Assembly (NCBI GenBank): GCA_023416855.1
Contig: JAEZGU010000152.1
Coordinates: forward strand, 1 to 12,019
Length of the DNA stretch: 12,019 nucleotides
From: Bacillota bacterium
Lineage (GTDB): Bacteria > Bacillota > Clostridia > Tissierellales > Sedimentibacteraceae
Direction of reading: 5' to 3'
In this document: one piece after another, positions 5,645 to 12,019 of the stretch
Layout of the letters: the number at the start of each line of letters is the position of its first letter
How positions within the stretch are numbered: position 1 is the first letter of the stretch
The notes under the pieces: generated by a model
Seen by the model: the letters and a program-made list of their open reading frames with translations, nothing else
Database searches by the model: none
Told to the model about the DNA's origin: nothing
Translations under genes and position numbers: made by a program

Positions 5645-7357
5645 TTATTTTAAAGTAATATTCTTCAAAGATAGATCCCATTTAGCATAGGTATCGATGT
5701 ATAAACCTTCTACTCTATTGTTAATTCCCCAAATTTCACTTCTATAAGCTATTATTACGTGAGGAATTTCTTCATTCATCATTTTTGCCCATTCTTTATA
5801 TATTTCAGCACGTTTTTCTGTGTCAAATTCGGCCTTGCCTTTTGCAACTAATTCCATAGCTTCAGCATTCTTATATCCGGATGCATTAAAACCACCTGCC
5901 ACAAAAGCATTATCATCGAACAATGCACCTGTTGGATCAGGATCTATTGATAGCGAAAAGCCCATTGTGTAAATATCAAAGTCTTTTTCTCCAGGCTCTG
6001 CATCCATTGTACGAGCTGCTACTGTATTAAAGTCCATTAATTCTATATTAAGATCTACACCCAGCTGCTTCCATGTATCCGCTGCCATTCCTGACAATGT
6101 TCCAGGCCAAGCAGAATCTGTGTAAACTAACCAACTAACAGAAAATTTTTGACCATCTTTGTACCTGAAACCATCAGATTCCATTAACCATCCTGCTTCA
6201 TCCATTAATTGAGCAGCTTTTGCCATATCAAATTTATATGGATTTAACTCCGAAGGATCAGGGAATGCCCAGGATGCAGGAGATATTGGAGCCATACCTA
6301 CAGATGCTAAATCTGCACCATACTGCACCTCAATAAATGCTTCTCTGTCAAGAGCATACATAAGCGCCTGTCTAACTCTAACATCCTCTAAAGTTGGTTT
6401 TAACGTATTAAAGCACATAAATGTATAGCCATTTCCTAAATAGTTTGTAACGCTAATATTACTCATTGCTTCTGCTGCTTTTAAATTCTCTACGCTTGAA
6501 GATATTTGTGCAAAATCAATTTGATTTGTTTGTAATGCTGACAATATACTTTCATCAGGAACTTCACTTACTAATACACCGTCAATTTTAGCTGCATTGG
6601 CTGGATCCCAATAATTAGTATTCTTTTTCAATAATATAAACTGTTTAGGTTCCCAGCTGTCTAACACCATTATACCTGAGCCTAAAGGTTGGTCTATAAG
6701 AGCTAAAAAATCTTCCCAATTTTCGAACTCATAATATGCTTTTGGCATAATTCCATAGTCGAAGCATTCAATATTTGCTGGTGCAGCCAAACCATCTTTA
6801 AATGTAAAGGATATTGTTTTATCATCAATTATTTGAATTCCTTCAAATTTGTCAGTTGCTCCGCTGTGATATTCTTCATAACCTAAGAAATTGTTAACAG
6901 CATAAGCTCTTGGACCGTTATAATCAGGATGAGCTATAGTCATGTAAGTGAATGCAACGTCTTCTGTTGTCAAATCAGTACCGTCAGAGAATTTAATCCC
7001 ATCTTTCAATGTGAAAGTATAGGTTAATTTATCTTCTGACAAAGTCCATGTAGCTATTGATGGCACATATTCACCTTCCGGTGTATTGGTTATTAATTTT
7101 TCAAAAATAATATCTGCTATATATGCATCATAAACATTATCAGACATAATTGGGTTAAAAACTCCGTCAAAGGATGATGCACCAAATTTTAATATTTGGT
7201 CGCCCTTTGGTTCTTCAGGTGCCGGAGCCGGTTGTTCCGGTGAAGGAGCAGGAGCCGGAGTCGGAGCCGGTTGTTCAGTTGGCTGTGTACATCCTGAAAG
7301 CAGAGTTACAACCATAACCATAGCTAAAATCAAAGATAAGAATTTTCTTGTTTTCAT
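5645..7357 (-). CDS. oppA: Peptide-binding lipoprotein, family 5 solute-binding protein (OppA/DppA-like)
   Basis: This 570-aa protein captures the substrate outside the cell and delivers it to the OppBC channel. It has a lipoprotein signal: basic MKTRK, a hydrophobic stretch, then lipobox LLSGC with Cys23 as the lipid-modified residue. A flexible linker of Pro, Ala and Glu (about 26-52) keeps the domain away from the membrane. The mature domain follows the SBP family 5 pattern, with features such as DLTTEDVAFTYM and DVRVRQALMYALDREAFIE in the order expected. TAGGAGGAAG just upstream of the ATG supports the start. It is the first gene of the operon. Peptides are the likely cargo, but family 5 proteins also bind nickel-chelates, sugars and other solutes, so the exact ligand is not settled. 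Confidence 0.92.
   Translation of the reverse strand: MKTRKFLSLILAMVMVVTLLSGCTQPTEQPAPTPAPAPSPEQPAPAPEEPKGDQILKFGASSFDGVFNPIMSDNVYDAYIADIIFEKLITNTPEGEYVPSIATWTLSEDKLTYTFTLKDGIKFSDGTDLTTEDVAFTYMTIAHPDYNGPRAYAVNNFLGYEEYHSGATDKFEGIQIIDDKTISFTFKDGLAAPANIECFDYGIMPKAYYEFENWEDFLALIDQPLGSGIMVLDSWEPKQFILLKKNTNYWDPANAAKIDGVLVSEVPDESILSALQTNQIDFAQISSSVENLKAAEAMSNISVTNYLGNGYTFMCFNTLKPTLEDVRVRQALMYALDREAFIEVQYGADLASVGMAPISPASWAFPDPSELNPYKFDMAKAAQLMDEAGWLMESDGFRYKDGQKFSVSWLVYTDSAWPGTLSGMAADTWKQLGVDLNIELMDFNTVAARTMDAEPGEKDFDIYTMGFSLSIDPDPTGALFDDNAFVAGGFNASGYKNAEAMELVAKGKAEFDTEKRAEIYKEWAKMMNEEIPHVIIAYRSEIWGINNRVEGLYIDTYAKWDLSLKNITLK
7223..7276. repeat. 15-bp direct repeat in oppA linker
   Basis: The same 15 bases, CGGAGCCGGTTGTTC, occur at 7223-7237 and 7262-7276, 39 bases apart, and the DNA between is built from GGAGC/CCGGAG units. 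It encodes the EQPAP-type Pro/Ala linker after the lipid-modified Cys. A repeat of 39 bases is in frame, so slippage would change linker length by 13 residues without breaking the protein. Confidence 0.8.
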
Positions 7358-7388
7358 TTACTTCCTCCTATATTTTTTATATAATAAG

Positions 7389-7425
7389 AAATGCTTGTAT
7401 AATAAGATATGTTGGATAAGCATTT
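7389..7425. promoter_or_regulatory. Dyad in the oppA/prenyl-synthase divergent region
   Basis: AAATGCTT (7389-7396) and AAGCATTT (7418-7425) are perfect inverted repeats with 21 bases between. The dyad sits in the 115-base gap between the two divergent starts, on the oppA leader side, and may be an operator or a loose hairpin. I find no matching -35/-10 pair for oppA; the best -35 on the minus strand is TTGACC (7441-7446), without a good -10 at 17 bases. Confidence 0.35.
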
Positions 7426-7449
7426 TTATGATGAAAAATTGGTCAACCC

Positions 7450-7455
7450 TATAAT
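7450..7455 (+). promoter_or_regulatory. Possible -10 box for the prenyl synthase gene
   Basis: TATAAT is perfect, but the best -35 at proper spacing is only TTATGA (7426-7431, 18-base spacer). A start about seven bases downstream would leave hardly any leader before AGGAGG at 7463-7468. A second TATAAT at 7398-7403 would give a 60-base leader but has no good -35. Either could be the real promoter. Confidence 0.35.
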
Positions 7456-7472
7456 GAATATTAGGAGGAATT

Positions 7473-8360
7473 ATGAATTTCAACAATTGGTTTAAAAATA
7501 AAATAAATATAACAGAAAATTTTCTAAAAAATATAATTAGTGATGAAAATAATCCTCAAGAGACAATTTATGAGGCAATGAATTATAGCTTGTTATCAGG
7601 TGGTAAGCGCTTAAGACCTGTATTATTGTTAGCTTCTTATGAATTATTTAAGAATGATGAAAAGGATGTTGTACCATTTGCTTGTTCAATGGAAATGATA
7701 CATACTTATTCATTAATTCATGATGATTTACCTGCTATGGACAATGATGATTATAGAAGAGGTAAGTTGTCAAATCACAAAAAATATGGGGAAGCTATTG
7801 CAATTTTAGCAGGAGATGGGTTGTTAAATAAGGCCTTTGAAATAGGTTTGGAAGCTACCATGAATTTTGAAGATAGAGATAACGCAATAAAAGCTCTAAA
7901 TATTATAGCGAAGTCCTCAGGTGTTGATGGAATGATAGGAGGACAAGTGATCGACATGTTTGGTCATGATAAAATTAAATCTTTAGATGATTTAAAATAT
8001 ATGTATTCCTTAAAGACAGGCGCAATAATTAAAAGCAGTATATTAGCCGGAGCAATATTAGGAGGAGCAGATAAAATTCAATTGAAGGCACTTGAAAGTT
8101 ACGCTGAAAAATTAGGATTGGCATTTCAAATAGAGGATGACATACTTGATGTTACAAGTACTCTTGAGAAATTAGGTAAAAAGATAGGCAGTGATATTGC
8201 AAATGATAAAATTACGTATTTATCATTTGTTTCAATAGATGAAGCACAAAGACAAGTAGAGCAGCTTACTGAAAAAGCTATAGAAGATTTATTTATGTTT
8301 GGAGATAAGGCTAAATACTTAATAGAGCTTGCAAAGTATTTAACTAATAGAGATCATTAA
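7473..8360 (+). CDS. ispA: Farnesyl diphosphate synthase-type polyprenyl synthetase
   Basis: This cytoplasmic enzyme joins isopentenyl diphosphate to allylic diphosphates, most likely making C15 farnesyl diphosphate, the precursor of the undecaprenyl carrier used in wall synthesis. The 295-aa sequence has GGKRLRP (43-49, binds IPP), the first Asp-rich motif DDLPAMD (84-90), GGQVIDM (156-162), KTG (181-183) and the second Asp-rich motif EDDILD (221-226). The four-residue gap in the first motif and the Tyr-Ser at positions 79-80 just before it match E. coli IspA, which favours C15 rather than longer products. AGGAGG (7463-7468) precedes the ATG. In many Firmicutes this gene sits behind xseA-xseB; here it stands alone. 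Confidence 0.94.
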   Translation: MNFNNWFKNKINITENFLKNIISDENNPQETIYEAMNYSLLSGGKRLRPVLLLASYELFKNDEKDVVPFACSMEMIHTYSLIHDDLPAMDNDDYRRGKLSNHKKYGEAIAILAGDGLLNKAFEIGLEATMNFEDRDNAIKALNIIAKSSGVDGMIGGQVIDMFGHDKIKSLDDLKYMYSLKTGAIIKSSILAGAILGGADKIQLKALESYAEKLGLAFQIEDDILDVTSTLEKLGKKIGSDIANDKITYLSFVSIDEAQRQVEQLTEKAIEDLFMFGDKAKYLIELAKYLTNRDH

Positions 8361-8400
8361 CAATGGATTTACAATGGATTGGCTATTATTAGCAATAGAC

Positions 8401-8429
8401 AAATAAAGAGCGCTTTTGCGCTCTTATTT
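8401..8429. terminator. Terminator between convergent prenyl synthase and murC genes
   Basis: AAGAGCGC (8406-8413) pairs with GCGCTCTT (8418-8425) around TTTT, and four more A-T pairs (8401-8404 with 8426-8429) follow after a bulged A. The tail is T-rich on both strands though broken by A's. It most likely stops the prenyl synthase transcript and may also serve murC. A small palindrome, CAATTGA-TAG-TCAATTG, follows at 8439-8455. Confidence 0.8.
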
Positions 8430-8472
8430 ATATTTAGACAATTGATAGTCAATTGCTTATCGAACTGCTATT

Positions 8473-9831
8473 CTATTGCTCATCAATTGTTAACAGGTCC
8501 CCTACTTCATTTACATTGCCTGCACCCATTGTAATTATGGTATCTCCATTTTTGGCAAGGGATTTGATTATTTCTGCAGCCTGTTGGAAGCTTTCCGCAT
8601 AATGACCGTTGCCATTTTGTTCATTCAGCTTATTTATAATATGTTTTGAATGGATTTCGCCTGTATCAATTTCTCTTGCAGCATAAATGTCCAATAATAT
8701 TACTTCGTCTGACAACAACAATGCATCAACAAATTCATTAAATAATTTCTTTGTTCGTGTAAATGTGTGAGGCTGAAAAACAGTTATTATTTTTCCTTCA
8801 GTATAAATTCTTGCAGTTTTTAAAGTTGCTTTCATTTCTGAAGGATGATGTGCATAATCATCAATCACTGAAGCACCATTGTAGGTGTTTTTATATTCAT
8901 ACCTTCTGTGTGTACCTTTAAAATCATTTAAACCATTCTTTATAGTTTCAATATCTATATTTAAGCTAATACATGCAGCAGCAGCTGCGATAGAATTCAA
9001 TATATTGTGTTCACCAAATACTTTCAAACTTATTTCAGCAATTTTTTTGTTGTTATGCATTAAGTCATAAAAAGGAACAGGTGTTAATCTTATATTTTCG
9101 GGATAATAGTCAGCACTGTTATCAGGACCAAATGTTACTACATTACATTTAAGGTCTTTAAACAATTCTTTATGTTTAACATTTACTATTAAATGTCCTG
9201 ATTCAGGTAAAATATTGGAGTATTCCACAAATGCACTTTCGATGTCTGATAAATCCTTATAATAATCAAGGTGATCTTCATCAATATTTAGAATAATTTC
9301 CATTGTTGGATTAAATTTAAGAAAATTCCTTTTGTATTCACACGCTTCTGTCAGCATTAAGTCATAGGAACCTCTTAGTAAATTTCCTCCAAGTGAATCC
9401 ATTTCACCACCTAAAAATATAGTTGGCTGTAAATCTGTCTCTATTAGTATGGATGACAGCATGCCCGTTGTTGTAGTTTTACCATGTGTACCTGATACAC
9501 ATATGGAATTTTTATAGTTTTGCATTATTAGTCCTAAAAATTCAGCTCGATCCATAATATTCAAATTTAATTCCTTAGCTCTTAAAAGTTCAGGATTATC
9601 ATTTGAAATTGCAGATGTGTAAACTACCAAATCTATGTCATTTGTTATGTTTTTACTGTCGTGGTTTATGTATATTTTAGCACCGTTATCTACTAATTTT
9701 TTAATAATATGTGAGTTGCTTCTGTCAGAGCCTGAAACTTTCACACCTTCATCTATCATAATTTCTGCTAAAGCACTCATGCTTATTCCACCAATGCCAA
9801 TAAAATATATAGATTTAAAATTTAGTCTCAT
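8473..9831 (-). CDS. murC: UDP-N-acetylmuramate--L-alanine ligase
   Basis: MurC adds L-alanine to UDP-N-acetylmuramic acid using ATP, the first step of the peptide stem of peptidoglycan, in the cytoplasm. The 452-aa sequence has the Rossmann-like N-terminal domain with GIGGISMSALAEI (11-23) and GSDRS (34-38), the ATP-binding loop GTHGKTTTT (114-122), the Mur ligase central motif NIDEDHLDYY, and C-terminal motifs DDYAHHPSE and FQPHTFTRT. Length fits the family. The start is supported by GGAGAA about five bases upstream. It is a single-gene unit read from its own promoter, back to back with the tsaE operon. YAHHPSE and the TGSD-like start separate MurC from MurD, MurE and Mpl. Confidence 0.96.
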   Translation of the reverse strand: MRLNFKSIYFIGIGGISMSALAEIMIDEGVKVSGSDRSNSHIIKKLVDNGAKIYINHDSKNITNDIDLVVYTSAISNDNPELLRAKELNLNIMDRAEFLGLIMQNYKNSICVSGTHGKTTTTGMLSSILIETDLQPTIFLGGEMDSLGGNLLRGSYDLMLTEACEYKRNFLKFNPTMEIILNIDEDHLDYYKDLSDIESAFVEYSNILPESGHLIVNVKHKELFKDLKCNVVTFGPDNSADYYPENIRLTPVPFYDLMHNNKKIAEISLKVFGEHNILNSIAAAAACISLNIDIETIKNGLNDFKGTHRRYEYKNTYNGASVIDDYAHHPSEMKATLKTARIYTEGKIITVFQPHTFTRTKKLFNEFVDALLLSDEVILLDIYAAREIDTGEIHSKHIINKLNEQNGNGHYAESFQQAAEIIKSLAKNGDTIITMGAGNVNEVGDLLTIDEQ

Positions 9832-9878
9832 TATCTTCTCCTTGAATATTCTTATATATCCATTTTATTCATGCTGTA

Positions 9879-9891
9879 AGTGTTTAACACT
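9879..9891. repeat. 13-bp palindrome in murC leader
   Basis: AGTGTT-T-AACACT is a perfect odd palindrome about 50 bases upstream of the murC start codon, within the predicted leader. It might be a protein-binding site or a tiny hairpin. I recognise no regulator for it. Confidence 0.35.
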
Positions 9892-9927
9892 ATTTATTTA
9901 ATCTTTGTCCTATTGATAAATCATAAC

Positions 9928-9956
9928 ATTATAACATGTCCCATTGTAATGTTCAA
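9928..9956 (-). promoter_or_regulatory. sigmaA-type promoter of murC
   Basis: On the minus strand TTGAAC (9951-9956) is followed by a 17-base spacer and a perfect TATAAT (9928-9933), with TGT just before it forming an extended -10. Transcription would start near 9921, leaving a leader of about 90 bases. An imperfect dyad (9925-9934 against 9944-9953, one G-T mismatch) covers the -10 and part of the -35, so a repressor or activator could bind here. Confidence 0.75.
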
Positions 9957-10008
9957 TGTTTTTTGAATTGCTAAAAGTACGCATATTTTCCAAGTATATT
10001 ATTGAACC

Positions 10009-10037
10009 TTGATTTTTTAATTTTGAAAATGTATAAT
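10009..10037 (+). promoter_or_regulatory. sigmaA-type promoter of the tsaE operon
   Basis: TTGATT (10009-10014), a 17-base spacer and a perfect TATAAT (10032-10037) predict a start near 10044 and a 44-base leader. It is divergent from, and about 50 bases away from, the murC promoter. Confidence 0.75.
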
Positions 10038-10078
10038 TAGGAACGATAGTAGTATAGTTGGAACATGTGGAGAGCGAT

Positions 10079-10083
10079 AGGAG
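10079..10083 (+). promoter_or_regulatory. Ribosome binding site that decides the tsaE start
   Basis: AGGAG lies four bases before the ATG at 10088. The in-frame TTG at 10058 has no comparable site, and the ten extra residues it would add (EHVESDRRT region) are not typical of TsaE. The ATG is therefore chosen. Confidence 0.75.
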
Positions 10084-10087
10084 AACG

Positions 10088-10558
10088 ATGGAAATAACAA
10101 TAAACAGTTTAAAGGATACCGAACGATTAGGGAAAATTATCAGCCGTTGTTTAGACAAGGGTGATGTTATTTGCTTAGATGGAGATTTAGGTGTTGGAAA
10201 AACAGCGTTGACACAGTTTATAGCAAAAGAATTCGGTGTTAAAGAGTATATAACAAGCCCTACATTTAACATTATAAAAGAATATCAAGGAAGACTACCT
10301 TTTTATCATATGGATGTTTATAGATTAAATTCTGAGGATGATATGTATGATTTGAATTATGAAGAATATATTTATTCTGAGGGTGTAACAATCATTGAGT
10401 GGTCTAAAATAATTGAAGGTATATTACCGGAAAATAGAATAAACATAGAAATAAAAAGAATAGATGATAACAGACGTATAGTATACATAAAAGGTAATGG
10501 AAAAACCTATGATAAATTAATTATGGAGATAAAAGGTTATGAAAATACTTGCAATTGA
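10088..10558 (+). CDS. tsaE: tRNA threonylcarbamoyladenosine biosynthesis ATPase TsaE
   Basis: TsaE is the P-loop ATPase that resets the TsaB-TsaD complex during synthesis of t6A at position 37 of ANN-decoding tRNAs. From ATG 10088 it is 156 aa: an N-terminal strand-helix (MEITINSLKDTERLGK), Walker A GDLGVGKT (32-39), SPTF (57-60, a conserved family motif), HMDVYRL with the conserved Asp, and a WSK motif near residue 112, all in the order expected. The alternative upstream TTG start is rejected. It is first in the operon and its last 20 bases overlap the tsaB start, so tsaB translation is coupled to it. Confidence 0.94.
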   Translation: MEITINSLKDTERLGKIISRCLDKGDVICLDGDLGVGKTALTQFIAKEFGVKEYITSPTFNIIKEYQGRLPFYHMDVYRLNSEDDMYDLNYEEYIYSEGVTIIEWSKIIEGILPENRINIEIKRIDDNRRIVYIKGNGKTYDKLIMEIKGYENTCN

Positions 10559-11231
10559 ATCAAGCTCAATTACTGCTTCCTGTGCGGTATCAGAAGGAGC
10601 GGATTTATTAGGGGAAGTAACATTAAATCATAAAAAAACTCATTCAGAAAAATTAATGCCATTAATTAAGAATCTAATGGATGAGTTAGAGCTTAAAATT
10701 AGTGATATTGACATAGTAGCAATTTCAGAGGGACCTGGCTCCTATACAGGACTTAGAATAGGAGCAGCAATTGCAAAGAGCTTAAGCTATGCGGCAAATT
10801 TACCAATAGCAAACATACCTACACTAAAATCACTTGCCGGGAATATTTATTGTACTGACAAACTAATTGTACCAATTATTGATGCAAAGGCAGGACGAAT
10901 TTATACGGGCATTTATAAATGGGAAAATGAAAAATTAGTTGAGATAAAAGAACAATTTCCATGCAATATTGAAGAACTGATAGAAATTCTTAAAGACTAC
11001 AATGAGCCATTTATATTTAACGGAGATGGTTCTGTAAATTATAAAGGCTTAATTGAAGAGTTGTTAAATAATAAGGAAATATATTTTGCACCGGTTACGT
11101 TTAATAATTTACGTGCTTCAACATTGTCTTTTTTAGCATATAATAAAGCATTGAGTGGTGAACTATCTAATGCTTCAGATTTCAAACCTCAATATTTAAG
11201 ATTATCCCAGGCCGAAAGAAATAAAAAATAA
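10539..11231 (+). CDS. tsaB: tRNA threonylcarbamoyladenosine biosynthesis protein TsaB
   Basis: TsaB is an inactive paralogue of TsaD with the actin/Hsp70-like fold; it pairs with TsaD and is needed for t6A37 formation. The 230-aa sequence opens with the typical MKILAIESSS, then shows HSEKLMPLI (36-43), the hallmark ISEGPGSYTGLRIG near residues 61-75, and the AKAGRIYTGIY segment. The C-terminal half is short and divergent, as expected of TsaB rather than TsaD, and lacks the metal-binding HxxxH of TsaD. The start lies inside the end of tsaE in another frame, with AAAGG just upstream. The rimI gene follows after nine bases. Confidence 0.93.
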   Translation: MKILAIESSSITASCAVSEGADLLGEVTLNHKKTHSEKLMPLIKNLMDELELKISDIDIVAISEGPGSYTGLRIGAAIAKSLSYAANLPIANIPTLKSLAGNIYCTDKLIVPIIDAKAGRIYTGIYKWENEKLVEIKEQFPCNIEELIEILKDYNEPFIFNGDGSVNYKGLIEELLNNKEIYFAPVTFNNLRASTLSFLAYNKALSGELSNASDFKPQYLRLSQAERNKK

Positions 11232-11240
11232 GGAGGGTTT

Positions 11241-11675
11241 ATGCTTATAAGAGGAATCAATCATGATGATTTAGAACAAATAATTGAAATTGAAAGAAAG
11301 TGTTTTTCAATACCTTGGTCCAAAGTATCCTATGAAAAAGAATTAGAAAACAAATTAGCTTATTACCAATGTGCAGAAGAAAGTGGAATAATATTAGGGT
11401 ATATGGGAATGTGGAGGATATTAAATGAATGCCACATAACTAATGTAGCTGTATTACCACAATACAGAGAAAAGGGAGTTGCTACAAATCTAATCAATAA
11501 AATGATTGAAATATGTAAATGTTCTGAAATAACACAAATGACACTTGAGGTTAGAGAGTCAAACATACCTGCCATTAATTTATATAAAAAATTTGGATTT
11601 TTAGTAGCAGGAAAAAGACCAAGGTATTATCAAGCACCTACTGAAGATGCAATCATAATGTGGAAAAAAATTTAA
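11241..11675 (+). CDS. rimI: GNAT N-acetyltransferase, RimI type
   Basis: RimI transfers acetyl from acetyl-CoA to the N-terminal amine of proteins, classically ribosomal protein S18. The 144-aa sequence fits one GNAT domain: ITNVAVLPQYREKGVATNLI holds the acetyl-CoA pyrophosphate-binding loop (R/Q-x-x-G-x-A form, about residues 77-85), followed by LEVRESNIPAINLYKKFGF, the best-known RimI signature, and the RPRYYQAPTEDAIIM end. AGGAGG lies just ahead of the ATG. Position right after tsaB is the common arrangement in Firmicutes. The exact substrate in this organism is an inference from family and context. Confidence 0.92.
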   Translation: MLIRGINHDDLEQIIEIERKCFSIPWSKVSYEKELENKLAYYQCAEESGIILGYMGMWRILNECHITNVAVLPQYREKGVATNLINKMIEICKCSEITQMTLEVRESNIPAINLYKKFGFLVAGKRPRYYQAPTEDAIIMWKKI

Positions 11676-11688
11676 GACGGAGATAAAA

Positions 11689-12019
11689 ATGAAAAGAAGA
11701 AATAGACGTAAGATGAAAAAAGCAATAATAACAGTGACGGCATTATTAATAGTATTATTCTTAGCAATTTTTATGATAAAAGGGAAAATTAATGATAGAG
11801 AAAAGGAACCGGAAAATGAGGATCCTGCTATAGAAACTCCAATAGAAGAATCTGATGAACCTTTAGAAGAACCAAATAAAGAACCGGAGGAAGAAATAGG
11901 GAATGAGGAACCTACAACTGAGGAACCAAATGATGCAATTGAACAACCGGTTAATAGTAATGTTGTTATAATAGAAAGTCCTGAAGTTTATGATGTGTTA
12001 GTAAATAAGAAAAGAACTC
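11689..12019 (+). CDS. Membrane-anchored extracellular protein, N-terminal part (possible VanY-type DD-carboxypeptidase); 3' end outside window
   Basis: The frame runs from ATG 11689 off the right edge (110 codons seen), 13 bases after the rimI stop, with GGAG (11679-11682) six bases before the ATG. Residues 1-11 are strongly basic (MKRRNRRKMKK) and 12-30 hydrophobic, a signal anchor or uncleaved signal with no lipobox. Residues 35-88 are a Glu/Pro-rich acidic spacer with repeats of EEP and EEPN type. At 98-110 SPEVYDVLVNKKRT resembles, from memory, the start of the VanY/M15 D-alanyl-D-alanine carboxypeptidase domain, which often begins with a VLVNK(K/Q) stretch. That call is tentative because the catalytic region is not in view. 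As part of the tsaE operon it would link tRNA modification and cell-wall genes only by position. Confidence 0.7.
   Translation, partial: MKRRNRRKMKKAIITVTALLIVLFLAIFMIKGKINDREKEPENEDPAIETPIEESDEPLEEPNKEPEEEIGNEEPTTEEPNDAIEQPVNSNVVIIESPEVYDVLVNKKRT

Noticed and set aside
7398..7403. TATAAT as a promoter for the prenyl synthase gene
   Set aside because: No usable -35 at 16-18 bases; kept only as an alternative in the -10 entry.
8439..8489. Several CAATTG repeats between the prenyl synthase and murC genes
   Set aside because: One small palindrome plus chance recurrence of an AT-rich hexamer; no regular spacing, so not a repeat array.
10058..10087. TTG start for tsaE adding ten residues
   Set aside because: No good RBS before it, while AGGAG precedes the ATG at 10088, where the normal TsaE N-terminus begins.
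9910..10272. 120-codon open frame on the minus strand over the murC/tsaE control region
   Set aside because: It covers two good divergent promoters and the N-terminal half of tsaE in antisense; the translation is Ser/Pro/Asn-rich with no domain and has no convincing RBS.
1..12019. CRISPR array, tRNA, rRNA, IS element, defence island or prophage genes
   Set aside because: No regularly spaced repeats, no cloverleaf or rRNA-like stretch noticed by eye, and every sizeable frame is a housekeeping or transport gene apart from the 73-aa protein.

Overview
This window looks like ordinary chromosome from an AT-rich Gram-positive anaerobe of the Firmicutes (Bacillota), most likely Clostridia or a Tissierella/Sedimentibacter-like relative. 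That placement is an inference. It rests on the very AT-rich codon use, strong AGGAGG-type ribosome binding sites, sigmaA-type promoters, a YkpA-like ABC-F protein, lipobox-anchored oppA and the tsaE-tsaB-rimI order. I see no transposase, phage gene, CRISPR array, tRNA or rRNA. No obvious undescribed multi-gene system is present; the unusual signals are mostly small and structural.

Layout: (1) 1-933 (+) is the 3' part of an ABC-F ATPase gene, cut by the left edge, whose second nucleotide-binding domain has lost key catalytic residues. (2) 934-1224 holds no gene but is rich in structure: a perfect 28-bp inverted repeat (940-1000), a consensus promoter (1059-1087) and a long, mostly A-U hairpin followed by seven T's (1116-1183) in the leader of a cold-shock protein gene (1225-1425), which ends at a clear terminator. 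(3) 1517-7357 (-) is one oligopeptide/dipeptide ABC transporter operon, transcribed oppA-like binding lipoprotein, oppB-like and oppC-like permeases, oppD-like and oppF-like ATPases, then an unrecognised 73-aa membrane protein joined to oppF by a TAATG overlap. A stem-loop lies between oppA and oppB. (4) 7473-8360 (+) is a farnesyl-diphosphate-synthase-type prenyltransferase, diverging from oppA and converging on murC (8473-9831, -), with a terminator hairpin between. (5) 9832-10087 is a divergent control region with a good promoter for murC and another for the tsaE operon. (6) 10088-12019 (+) is tsaE, tsaB, rimI and the start of a membrane-anchored, Glu/Pro-rich extracellular protein cut by the right edge.

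How the genes work together: the opp genes encode a complete peptide importer (one binding protein, two permeases, two ATPases). The prenyl synthase supplies C15 diphosphate, which is extended to undecaprenyl phosphate, the lipid carrier for the wall precursors that MurC helps make. TsaE and TsaB are parts of the machinery for t6A37 modification of ANN-decoding tRNAs, and RimI is the N-acetyltransferase usually found beside them. TsaD, the catalytic partner, is not in the window. Three published-style starts need care: oppB should start at ATG 5577 rather than GTG 5586, tsaE at ATG 10088 rather than TTG 10058, and the last gene (ATG 11689) is easily missed because it is cut by the window end.
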